A stretch of DNA of 12,053 nucleotides. It comes from an uncultured bacterium. Its GTDB lineage: Bacteria > Bacillota > Clostridia > Lachnospirales > Lachnospiraceae. Numbering within the stretch: the first letter of the stretch is position 1; the number at the start of each line of letters is the position of its first letter. Positions 1-6,428 of this stretch are shown in pieces. The notes under the pieces were generated by a model that saw only the letters and a program-made list of their open reading frames with translations, ran no database searches and had not been told where the DNA came from. The stretch spans positions 1-12,053 of the forward strand of contig CALBJL010000222.1 in the NCBI GenBank assembly GCA_937893485.1. Direction: 5' to 3'. The translations under genes were made by a program, and so were the position numbers.

Positions 1-47
1 TTGAAAAATTTCATGTACAGGATGGTACGCTTGAGATTCAGTGGTGA
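1..47 (+). CDS. possible 3' end of an upstream gene (partial)
   Basis: Reading from base 3, the window opens with an uninterrupted frame of 14 codons that ends in TGA at 45-47 and gives a plausible C-terminus, EKFHVQDGTLEIQW. The start lies outside the window and the product cannot be named. Another frame, starting at base 1, stays open to about base 102 but gives a less protein-like sequence. No convincing terminator is seen between this stop and the next gene. The call rests only on how the peptide looks, so it is weak. Confidence 0.3.
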   Translation, partial: EKFHVQDGTLEIQW

Positions 48-128
48 AACAAAACCAATGCTTTCCTCAAAACACCATATAAATAATTTTACAAACGTCT
101 AAAAAATATGAGAAAAGGAGACAAGTGT

Positions 129-1628
129 ATGAAGGTTGATTTCGAGTATGGACAGGGAACGATGTCCGCAGAGTTACCGGATAGTACGGATATTTTTATT
201 CCGGGTGAAACGGTTAAGGATCCGGATTATATTCCGGAGGATAAGTTAGAGGCGGCTTATCTTGAGAGCCTTGCTCATCCAATTGGAATGCCGGCTTTAA
301 CAGAGCTTGCACACAAGGGAAGCACAGTTACATTTATTATTCCCGACCGTGTAAAGGGTGGAGAGCAGGCAACAAGCCACAGAAAGTTAAGTATTAAGTA
401 TATTTTAAGAGAGTTATATGCAGCAGGAGTTGAGAAGAAAGATATTCTTTTCATTATCTCTAATGGATTACATCCAAGAAGCAAAGAGTCTGATGTAAAA
501 GCAATTTTCGGAGAAGAATTATTTGATGAGTTCTGGCATACAGGACAGATCATCAGCCATGACAGCGAAGATCAGGAGCATATGGTGTATCTTGGAACTA
601 CGCACAGAGGAGATCCGGTATACATGAATAAGTATGTGTTTGACTGCGATATCCCAATTCTGATCGGTCATGTACAGGGAAATCCTTATGGTGGATATTC
701 CGGTGGTTACAAACATAGTGCAACCGGTATCACAAACTGGAAATGTATCGCAAGCCATCATGTACCATCTGTTATGCACAGAGACGACTTTACACCAGTT
801 AATGGCGGAAGCTTAATGCGCAACAAATTCGATGAGATTAGTATGCATATGGAAGAGAAGATGGGACATCCTTTCTTCTGTTGTGATGCGGTACTTGATA
901 CATCTTCCAGACAGATTGCTATTTACTCCGGTTATGCCAAAGAGATGATGCCGGTCAGCTGGAAACTGGCAGATAAGAGAACTTATGTACACTGGGCAGA
1001 TAAGAAATACGATGTATTAGTATTTGGTATGCCACAGAAATTTCATTATGGAGATGGAATGGGAACCAACCCGATTATGATGATGCAGGCATTAAGTGCA
1101 CAGGTATTAAGATTCAAACGTGTTATGAGTGATAACTGTGTCATTATCTGTTCTTCTATCTGTAATGGATATTTCCATGACGAATTATGGCCATATTTAA
1201 GAGATCTTTACACCTTGTTCCAGCATGACCATATGAATGAATTACCAGATATGAACCGTTACGGTGAGTATTTTGCAACAAACGAAGAATATATCCGTAA
1301 ATACCGTTACACCAACGCATTCCATCCATTCCATGGCTTTTCCATGATGTCTTGTGGACATATCGCTGAGATGAACACAAGTGCAATCTATATTGTAGGT
1401 GCAGAAGAGCCGGGATATGCAAGAGGAATGGGACTTAAGACAAGAGCTACTTTTGAAGAAGCGTTAGCAGATGCAGAAAAGAAATATGTAGGAAAAAATC
1501 CTAACATCTTGGCTCTGCCTATGACATTTAAGAAAGCAGCAGTTCATCTTTGCATGAAGAATCCGGAAGATGATTGCATGGATGCATATGGACATCGCCA
1601 CAATCACGGTGGATGCGGCTGCTGTTAA
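129..1628 (+). CDS. LarA-like nickel-pincer hydroxyacid racemase/epimerase homologue (DUF2088 family)
   Basis: Predicted cytoplasmic protein of 499 residues. The start at 129 is chosen because AAAGGAG at 114-120 sits 8 bases before it; the in-frame ATG at 108 lies upstream of that site. It resembles LarA, which uses a nickel-pincer nucleotide to racemise lactate; relatives act on other 2-hydroxyacids or sugar acids, so the substrate is unknown. Visible signature parts are IPDR (71-74), NGLHP with H115 (like LarA H108), GGYSGGYK with K195 (like the cofactor-attaching K184), and H211 (like the Ni ligand H200). Where LarA has its second catalytic His (H174), ten residues before the Lys, this protein has N185, although H181 is close. 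It is about 70 residues longer than LarA and ends in a His/Cys-rich tail (H489, H491, H493, C496, C498, C499). The cofactor genes larB, larC and larE are not in the window. Family assignment is good; activity is uncertain. Confidence 0.8.
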   Translation: MKVDFEYGQGTMSAELPDSTDIFIPGETVKDPDYIPEDKLEAAYLESLAHPIGMPALTELAHKGSTVTFIIPDRVKGGEQATSHRKLSIKYILRELYAAGVEKKDILFIISNGLHPRSKESDVKAIFGEELFDEFWHTGQIISHDSEDQEHMVYLGTTHRGDPVYMNKYVFDCDIPILIGHVQGNPYGGYSGGYKHSATGITNWKCIASHHVPSVMHRDDFTPVNGGSLMRNKFDEISMHMEEKMGHPFFCCDAVLDTSSRQIAIYSGYAKEMMPVSWKLADKRTYVHWADKKYDVLVFGMPQKFHYGDGMGTNPIMMMQALSAQVLRFKRVMSDNCVIICSSICNGYFHDELWPYLRDLYTLFQHDHMNELPDMNRYGEYFATNEEYIRKYRYTNAFHPFHGFSMMSCGHIAEMNTSAIYIVGAEEPGYARGMGLKTRATFEEALADAEKKYVGKNPNILALPMTFKKAAVHLCMKNPEDDCMDAYGHRHNHGGCGCC

Positions 1629-1670
1629 TCATTTGCTGATTCCCTTATCAATAATATACCCCAACCAGAG

Positions 1671-1706
1671 AAAAGCGAGCTGTTTTTAGATGGCTCGTTT
1701 TTCTTT
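1671..1706 (+). terminator. rho-independent terminator after the LarA-like gene
   Basis: AAAAGCGAGC at 1671-1680 pairs with GCTCGTTTTT at 1693-1702 (10 pairs, one of them G-U) across a 12-base loop, and the 3' arm runs on into a T-rich tract to 1706. The A-tract and T-tract may make it bidirectional. It lies 42 bases after the stop codon, so the LarA-like gene and the permease are probably separate transcription units unless read-through occurs. Confidence 0.8.
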
Positions 1707-1794
1707 AGATGGCAGGATACTATGGTGCATAGTGGTGGCTGTTGTTGAGCTTCGCATTTATTTAATAAAACATGAAAAAGGAGAAGTAAAAGAA

Positions 1795-2580
1795 ATGATA
1801 TATCCTATATTTTTGATTGTATGCTTTGTTGCATCGATTGTTGGCGCTATCTGCGGAATTGGTGGCGGTGTTATTATCAAACCGGTTCTGGATTCTTTTG
1901 GAGTGATGGATGTAACGGCAATCAGTTTCTTGTCCGGATGTACAGTTTTATCAATGACTACATATTCTGTGCTTAAAAATAAGATCAGTGGAGAATCACA
2001 TGTGACGATGAAGACCGGCTTCCCACTTGCGATTGGAGCAGCAGTCGGTGGGCTGATTGGAAAATGGCTGTTTTCTTATGTGAAATCATTAAGCAGTGAT
2101 CCCAACAGAGTCGGAGCAGTTCAGGCATTATGTCTTCTGATCGTGACATTTGGAACATTAATCTACACAATTTACAAAGAGAAAATTAAAACTTATCAGG
2201 TGGAACATGTGTTTGTCAGCTTGCTGATCGGTGTTTTTTTGGGAATCATGTCCTCATTTCTTGGAATTGGAGGAGGCCCGATCAACCTTGTCGTATTATT
2301 TTTCTTCTTCTCAATGTCAACCAAGCTTGCAGCAGAAAATTCACTGTACATTATTTTTTTTTCACAGATCGCCAGTCTCATCTTTACGATCGTGAAAGGA
2401 AGTGTACCGGATTTTCAGATCGGAGTGCTGATTCTCATGGTTGCGGGTGGTATTGCAGGTGGAATCTGTGGATGTGCGATCAATAAGAAGATTGATGAGC
2501 GAATGGTTGACAAGCTGTTTATCGCGCTGATGGTGCTGATGATTCTGCTCAATATTTATAACATTTATAAATTCATGTAA
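1795..2580 (+). CDS. TauE/SafE family (DUF81) membrane permease
   Basis: Integral membrane protein of 261 residues, of the family that includes the sulfite/sulfoacetate exporters TauE and SafE and many transporters of unknown anions. The sequence is almost wholly hydrophobic with about eight membrane segments and shows the family's internal duplication: GIGGG at 21-25 near the N-terminus and again at 157-161, each at the end of a membrane helix and followed by another. The start at 1795 is chosen for AAGGAG at 1778-1783 and because the protein then begins directly with the first helix. The frame is open back to 1690, but that extension would run through the terminator and adds a non-family segment. 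It lies downstream of the LarA-like gene, beyond a terminator, so a shared anionic hydroxyacid or sulfonate substrate is only a guess. The transported substrate cannot be read from the sequence. Confidence 0.85.
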   Translation: MIYPIFLIVCFVASIVGAICGIGGGVIIKPVLDSFGVMDVTAISFLSGCTVLSMTTYSVLKNKISGESHVTMKTGFPLAIGAAVGGLIGKWLFSYVKSLSSDPNRVGAVQALCLLIVTFGTLIYTIYKEKIKTYQVEHVFVSLLIGVFLGIMSSFLGIGGGPINLVVLFFFFSMSTKLAAENSLYIIFFSQIASLIFTIVKGSVPDFQIGVLILMVAGGIAGGICGCAINKKIDERMVDKLFIALMVLMILLNIYNIYKFM

Positions 2581-2630
2581 GGTATAGTTCAGCCATCACC
2601 TGCAAAATGTTTCTTAAAAAAACCAGATGC

Positions 2631-2659
2631 TTGACAGTTATCGGATATGGGGCTAAACT
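2631..2659 (+). promoter_or_regulatory. near-consensus sigma-A promoter
   Basis: TTGACA at 2631-2636 (a perfect -35), a 17-base spacer, and TAAACT at 2654-2659 as the -10. The expected start of transcription is near 2666, giving a leader of roughly 165 bases before the AraC-family gene. It probably serves that gene, although a gene remnant lies in between and the promoter may once have served the lost gene. Confidence 0.65.
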
Positions 2660-2695
2660 ATTTTCAGATAAAATTACAATTTATAAAGCTGGCGC

Positions 2696-2806
2696 ATGGG
2701 ACGATGGTGCGCTGACCGGCGAACCAAGAAACTGTATGATACACTGACCGGTATCCAGATGGGACGCATTGAGGCACCGGAGGGATGGATCGTCGAGATC
2801 GACTAA
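2696..2806 (+). pseudogene. orphaned 3' end of an unidentified gene (or a 36-residue ORF)
   Basis: A frame from ATG 2696 to TAA 2804-2806 encodes 36 residues whose second half, ending APEGWIVEID, reads like the natural C-terminus of a larger protein and uses GC-rich codons like those of the downstream genes. There is no convincing ribosome binding site before the ATG, and a stop lies just upstream in frame. The stretch before about 2690 is AT-rich and does not continue the frame. The likely reading is the last codons of a gene whose body was deleted or displaced. The parent family is not recognised. A real small protein is possible but less likely. Confidence 0.35.
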
Positions 2807-2830
2807 GACGGACATGATAAGGAATATACA

Positions 2831-3775
2831 ATGGCGAAAAAGAAGAGAAATTCGATTGAATACCGCTATTACGAAATAGGTCAGGACGAGTATGTCCTGG
2901 CCTTATTTGGTGAGAGCTGGGTGAGGGATTACGGCAGGGATGTTGATGGTTTACATTTTCATAATCTGACGGAGGTCGGTGTGTGCCATGAGGGGCACGG
3001 AGAGATGGTCTACGAGGGAAACAGGTATCCGTACCATCCGGGGACGCTTACGATCATTCCGAAAAATATCCCGCATGTGACGATCAGTGAGGAGGGCAAG
3101 CAGAGCTTCTGGGAGTATCTGTTTTTCGATCCGGCACAGATCGTGCATGAGGTCTATCCGGATGATGAGGTGTTCTGCCGCCAGGTGTTAGAGCAGTTGG
3201 ACAAAACGTATCTGATGCTGACGCAGGACGGCTGCCGGCAGCTGTCCCAACTGATAGAGCTTTTGATCTATGAGATGGAGCATAAGGAAAAGCATTATAA
3301 GCGGGTGACAAAGGGGCTGATGGAGGCGTTAGTCATGGAGATTTACCGGCTGTATACGAGCGAGAAGAGTAAACAGCCCACGGCGGCAGTTTCCAGAGGC
3401 ACACTTGTGTTGCTGCGTGAGGCACTCGATTATATCGGCGATAACTATATGGATCCGGGGCTTCGCATTGAGCAGCTCGCGCAGCTGTGCGGTTTGTCGG
3501 AAACACATTTCAGGCGGATATTTAAGGAGCAGATGCATGTCGCTCCGAGTGAGTACATCAATTTAGTGCGTATCCAGCAGGCGTGTGAGCTCATGCGCAA
3601 GAGCCACATGTCGATGGGAGAGATCAGCGACAACGTCGGCTTTGAGTCGACGACCTCCTTTACGCGCAATTTTAAAAAATTTCTGGACATTACCCCTTAT
3701 CAGTGGAAAAAGCACCCGGAAAATTACGAGGGCAAGATCCTCGATTACAATGTATCCGTGCTGCGCGGCTGGTAA
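2831..3775 (+). CDS. AraC-family transcriptional regulator, probable regulator of the beta-galactoside operon
   Basis: One-component regulator of 314 residues. The N-terminal half is a cupin-like sugar-sensing domain (about 40-110; HFHNLTEV at 42-49 and a PHVTI strand at 81-85 are typical of AraC-type sensor cupins). The C-terminal 100 residues carry the two helix-turn-helix motifs of the family: LRIEQLAQLCGLSETHFRRIF at 211-231, and MGEISDNVGFES at 262-273 followed by the usual FTRNFKKFLDITPYQW. AAGGA at 2819-2823 is 7 bases before the ATG. It lies just upstream of the sugar ABC genes and lacZ on the same strand, the usual place for a local activator of such an operon. The effector is inferred to be the imported galactoside or a product of it. 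No helix or key segment appears to be missing. Confidence 0.9.
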   Translation: MAKKKRNSIEYRYYEIGQDEYVLALFGESWVRDYGRDVDGLHFHNLTEVGVCHEGHGEMVYEGNRYPYHPGTLTIIPKNIPHVTISEEGKQSFWEYLFFDPAQIVHEVYPDDEVFCRQVLEQLDKTYLMLTQDGCRQLSQLIELLIYEMEHKEKHYKRVTKGLMEALVMEIYRLYTSEKSKQPTAAVSRGTLVLLREALDYIGDNYMDPGLRIEQLAQLCGLSETHFRRIFKEQMHVAPSEYINLVRIQQACELMRKSHMSMGEISDNVGFESTTSFTRNFKKFLDITPYQWKKHPENYEGKILDYNVSVLRGW

Positions 3776-3820
3776 AAAGCGGAATCACAAGGAATCCTTC
3801 CGGTACACGTTGAATATTTG

Positions 3821-3878
3821 TTCATAATTTATTCACAATGTTCACAAAAAGGAAATATCTATATTGTACAAAGTTTGT
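3821..3878 (+). promoter_or_regulatory. candidate operator: three TTCAYAA direct repeats plus small palindromes
   Basis: TTCATAAT (3821-3828), TTCACAAT (3832-3839) and TTCACAAA (3841-3848) recur 11 and 9 bases apart, close to one helical turn. They are followed by TTGTACAA (3864-3871) and the overlapping odd palindrome ACAAAGTTTGT (3868-3878). AraC-family proteins often bind direct repeats upstream of the promoter they activate, and this block ends about 75 bases before the candidate promoter of the ABC operon. Binding is inferred. The region is AT-rich, so chance similarity is possible. Confidence 0.4.
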
Positions 3879-3953
3879 TTTTAAATTTTGTGAAAAGTGC
3901 TAAAACGAACATTTTACATGGTTGAAATTGCATGTTTTTTGAAAGAAATCAAA

Positions 3954-3982
3954 GACACACCGATCATAGGCTTTGCTACAAT
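3954..3982 (+). promoter_or_regulatory. candidate extended -10 promoter of the sugar ABC/lacZ operon
   Basis: TGCTACAAT at 3974-3982 combines an extended -10 TG with TACAAT. The -35 region 17 bases upstream (GACACA, 3954-3959) is poor, as expected for a promoter that needs an activator. Transcription would start near 3989, giving a leader of about 50 bases with a small hairpin, GCGG (3999-4002) with CCGC (4009-4012), before the ribosome binding site. A second possible -10, TATATT at 3860-3865, lies further upstream. Confidence 0.45.
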
Positions 3983-4037
3983 AAATTTAACAAAAAAAGC
4001 GGCAAAAACCGCACAGTATTTAGGGAGGATAACCAAA

Positions 4038-5399
4038 ATGAAGAAGAAATTTTTAGCAGCTATGATGGTGGCAGCAATGAGCGCTTCGTTATTAGCCGGC
4101 TGCGGAAGCAGCAAGGATGATGCATCATCCGATAACGCAGCAGATGCAGGCAAGGATGACGCGGCAGCAGGTGATGACGCAGCAGCAGATGATGCAGCCG
4201 CTGACCAGACAATTACCGTATGGTGCTGGGACCCGACTTTCAACATCTACGCAATGGAGACCGCAGCAAAGTATTATAATGAGGATCATCCGGACGTAAA
4301 AGTAGAAGTTGTTGAGACCGCATGGGATGACATCCAGCCGATGATCACCAATGCAGCAGCAAATGGAGATTACAGCCAGTTACCCGACATTTTACTGATG
4401 CAGGATAACGCATTCCAGAAAAATGCAATCAGCTATCCGGATCTGTTTGTTGACCTGACCGATTCAGGCATTGACTTCTCTCAGTTCGCGGCAGGAAAGT
4501 TAGGATACTCTACCGTAGCAGGAAAGAATTATGGTGTTCCGTTTGATAACGGTGCAGTTATCGCCTGCTACCGTACAGACATCTTAGAGCAGGCAGGATA
4601 CACAATTGATGATCTGACCGACATTACATGGTCACGTTTCGAGGAGATTTCTTCTGATGTTCAGGCAAAGACAGGCTACTATCTGTTATCTACCCGTTCA
4701 GGACAGACAGACCTCGTAATGATGATGCTTCAGTCAGCAGGCGCTTCCCTGTTCAATGAAGACGGATCTGTAAACATTACAGACAATGACGTATTAAAGA
4801 AAGTAGCAAGCACATTTAACAGCTTAGTAGCAAACAAGGCGCTGATGCTGACACAGGACAACTGGGATGAGTACATTAAGTCTTTCAACTCAGGTTCTGC
4901 GGCAGGCGTCATCGACGGATGCTGGATCATGGGATCTATCCAGGCAGCAGAGGATCAGTCAGGCAAGTGGGCAATCACAAATATGCCGAAGCTTGACGAT
5001 GTAGAGGGTGCTACGAACTACTCTAACAACGGTGGTTCTTCATGGGCAGTAACTTCAAACTGCAAGAACGTTGAGTTAGCAACTGATTTCTTAAACAGCA
5101 CATTCTGCGGCAGCGTAGATTTCTACAATGAGATTCTTCCTTCTTCCGGTGCAATCGCAACATGGGCACCTGCAGCAGAGGCAGAAGCATACGGTGAGCC
5201 TTCCGAGTTCTTCGGTGGAGAGCCTGTGTTCACAAAGGTTGTAGATTTCGCTACCAAGACACCTGCAAACAACACCGGTGTATACTACTACGAGGCACGT
5301 GATGCTGTAGCAACTGCATTCACAAACATCGCAAACGGTGCGGATGTAGACAGCGAGCTCGCAAACGCTCAGGCAACTGTAGAGGCACAGATGCAGTAA
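4038..5399 (+). CDS. sugar ABC transporter substrate-binding lipoprotein (CUT1 type, SBP family 1)
   Basis: Extracellular lipoprotein of 453 residues that captures a sugar for the importer encoded next to it. A basic start, a hydrophobic stretch and the lipobox LLAGC (Cys22) form a type II signal peptide. An Asp/Ala-rich linker (about 27-57) spaces the domain from the membrane. The mature domain begins TITVWCWDP, typical of family 1 solute-binding proteins, and continues with PDILLMQDN, YGVPFD, an SGSAAGVIDGCWIMGS segment and a hinge-region GGSSWAV. The start at 4038 is fixed by GGGAGG at 4023-4028 and the position of the lipobox; a longer frame from GTG 3897 would bury the signal peptide. 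With lacZ in the same operon, the ligand is inferred to be lactose or another beta-galactoside. A large hairpin separates it from the permeases and may let this gene be expressed more highly. Confidence 0.92.
   Translation: MKKKFLAAMMVAAMSASLLAGCGSSKDDASSDNAADAGKDDAAAGDDAAADDAAADQTITVWCWDPTFNIYAMETAAKYYNEDHPDVKVEVVETAWDDIQPMITNAAANGDYSQLPDILLMQDNAFQKNAISYPDLFVDLTDSGIDFSQFAAGKLGYSTVAGKNYGVPFDNGAVIACYRTDILEQAGYTIDDLTDITWSRFEEISSDVQAKTGYYLLSTRSGQTDLVMMMLQSAGASLFNEDGSVNITDNDVLKKVASTFNSLVANKALMLTQDNWDEYIKSFNSGSAAGVIDGCWIMGSIQAAEDQSGKWAITNMPKLDDVEGATNYSNNGGSSWAVTSNCKNVELATDFLNSTFCGSVDFYNEILPSSGAIATWAPAAEAEAYGEPSEFFGGEPVFTKVVDFATKTPANNTGVYYYEARDAVATAFTNIANGADVDSELANAQATVEAQMQ
4116..4208 (+). repeat. 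low-complexity Asp/Ala linker-coding repeat inside the binding-protein gene
   Basis: Imperfect repeats of a GATGACGCAGCAGCA-like unit encode the stretch of Asp, Ala and a few Gly/Ser residues at about 27-57. It is a flexible acidic tether between the lipidated Cys and the binding domain. Repeats of this kind can change length by slippage and are common in clostridial lipoproteins. Confidence 0.7.
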
Positions 5400-5417
5400 T
5401 CACTGTGCAGGGCACTT

Positions 5418-5465
5418 GTATAAAATGAAGATGGGGAACGGCTCTGTCGTTCCCCAATTTTATAC
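5418..5465 (+). terminator. large intercistronic hairpin, probable partial terminator or mRNA-stabilising element
   Basis: GTATAAAAT (5418-5426) pairs with ATTTTATAC (5457-5465), and TGGGGAACG (5432-5440) pairs with CGTTCCCCA (5448-5456): 18 base pairs with one 5-base bulge and a 7-base loop. The inner GC-rich stem followed by AATTTTAT resembles a leaky bidirectional terminator. It lies 18 bases after the binding-protein stop. Such hairpins between binding-protein and permease genes are known to favour the upstream product by partial termination or by protecting the mRNA 3' end. Which of these applies here is not visible. Confidence 0.75.
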
Positions 5466-5499
5466 ACGATTACGGAATGATCGTGGAATATTTCGTAAT
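5465..5499 (+). repeat. second, mutually exclusive pair of stem-loops before the permease gene
   Basis: ATTACGGAA (5469-5477) can pair with TTTCGTAAT (5491-5499; one G-U). CACGAT (5465-5470) can instead pair with ATCGTG (5480-5485). The two overlap, so only one can form at a time. The element sits between the large hairpin and the ribosome binding site at 5511-5520. A regulatory role is speculative. Confidence 0.4.
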
Positions 5500-5528
5500 A
5501 CAGAAGGTAGAAGGAAGGAGTAAGGGAA

Positions 5529-6428
5529 ATGGAGAAAGCAAAAGCGCGCAGACTCTCCCAGAGTAAACGTTATAATCTCACCGGCTGGGTATTTTTAGCA
5601 CCGGCAGCACTGCTCATAGCTGTTATGAGCTTTTATCCGATGATCCGTTGTCTGATCTACTCATTTCAAAAAGGTGCAACCTTTGCGAACATGCAGTGGT
5701 ATGGATTAAACAATTACGTTCGAATGTTTCAGGATACTGTATTTATGCAGTCCTTAAAAAATACATTTATATACTTTCTGATTCAGGTGCCGATCATGCT
5801 GATCTTAGCGCTGATTCTGGCAAGTATGCTCAACAATAAAGACCTCAAATGCAAGGGATTTTTCCGCACGGCGATCTTTTTACCGTGTGCAACCACGCTG
5901 GTTTCCTATGCGATCATCTTCCGTGCCCTGTTTTCAACAGACGGATTTGTCAATACGATTCTGATGAAGATCGGCATTCTGGATGCACCCTATGCATTCC
6001 TGTCAAATACAACGAGTGCCCGTGCGATCATCATTTTAGCACTGATCTGGAGATGGACCGGATACAACATGGTATTCTACCTCTCAGGTCTGCAGAATAT
6101 CGAGTATTCCGTTTATGAGGCAGCAAAGATCGACGGTGCATCACCGCTTCAGTCATTTTTCAATATCACTGTTCCGCTGCTCAAGCCTACAATCCTGCTG
6201 ACAGCGATCATGTCTACAAACGGAACGCTGCAGTTGTTTGATGAGTCAGTCAACCTGACAAACGGTGGACCTGCAAATACATCCATCACAATGTCACATT
6301 ACATCTACGACACGACCTTCAAATATGTGCCGAACTTCGGTTACTCCTGCGCAATGTCTATGTTGATTCTGATTCTGGTCGGAACACTGGCATTTATCCA
6401 GATGAAAGTAGGTGATAAGCGTGATTAG
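5529..6428 (+). CDS. sugar ABC transporter permease, MalF/UgpA type (CUT1)
   Basis: Membrane subunit of 299 residues forming one half of the sugar channel. About six membrane segments are visible, near 18-38, 79-100, 114-134, 163-183, 221-235 and 268-290. The EAA loop that docks the ATPase begins with EAAKIDGASP at 197-206 and ends with PLLKP at 216-220, matching the family consensus EAA---G---------I-LP. The N-terminal NLTGWVFLAPAALL is the usual MalF/UgpA-like first helix. AAGGAAGGAG at 5511-5520 gives an 8-base spacing to the ATG. It overlaps the next permease gene by a few bases, which implies coupled translation. No ATPase gene is present in the operon, so a shared MsiK-like ATPase encoded elsewhere is inferred. 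Confidence 0.92.
   Translation: MEKAKARRLSQSKRYNLTGWVFLAPAALLIAVMSFYPMIRCLIYSFQKGATFANMQWYGLNNYVRMFQDTVFMQSLKNTFIYFLIQVPIMLILALILASMLNNKDLKCKGFFRTAIFLPCATTLVSYAIIFRALFSTDGFVNTILMKIGILDAPYAFLSNTTSARAIIILALIWRWTGYNMVFYLSGLQNIEYSVYEAAKIDGASPLQSFFNITVPLLKPTILLTAIMSTNGTLQLFDESVNLTNGGPANTSITMSHYIYDTTFKYVPNFGYSCAMSMLILILVGTLAFIQMKVGDKRD

Noticed and set aside
55..84. TATAAA at 78-83 as a -10 for the LarA-like gene
   Set aside because: No acceptable -35 lies 16-18 bases upstream, and the region is AT-rich enough for chance matches.
1690..1794. N-terminal extension of the TauE/SafE permease from ATG 1690
   Set aside because: It begins inside the terminator of the previous gene and adds a segment unlike the family; AAGGAG at 1778-1783 supports ATG 1795.
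2607..2746. Short open frame of about 45 codons starting MFLKKTRCLTV in the gap before the AraC gene
   Set aside because: It overlaps the near-consensus promoter, has no ribosome binding site and shows no protein-like pattern.
3776..3810. Inverted repeat CGGAA...TTCCG just after the AraC stop
   Set aside because: The stem is only five pairs with a long loop and no T-tract, so I do not call it a terminator.
3897..4037. N-terminal extension of the binding protein from GTG 3897
   Set aside because: It would place 47 residues before a normal lipoprotein signal peptide and run through the candidate promoter; the strong ribosome binding site at 4023-4028 fixes the start at 4038.
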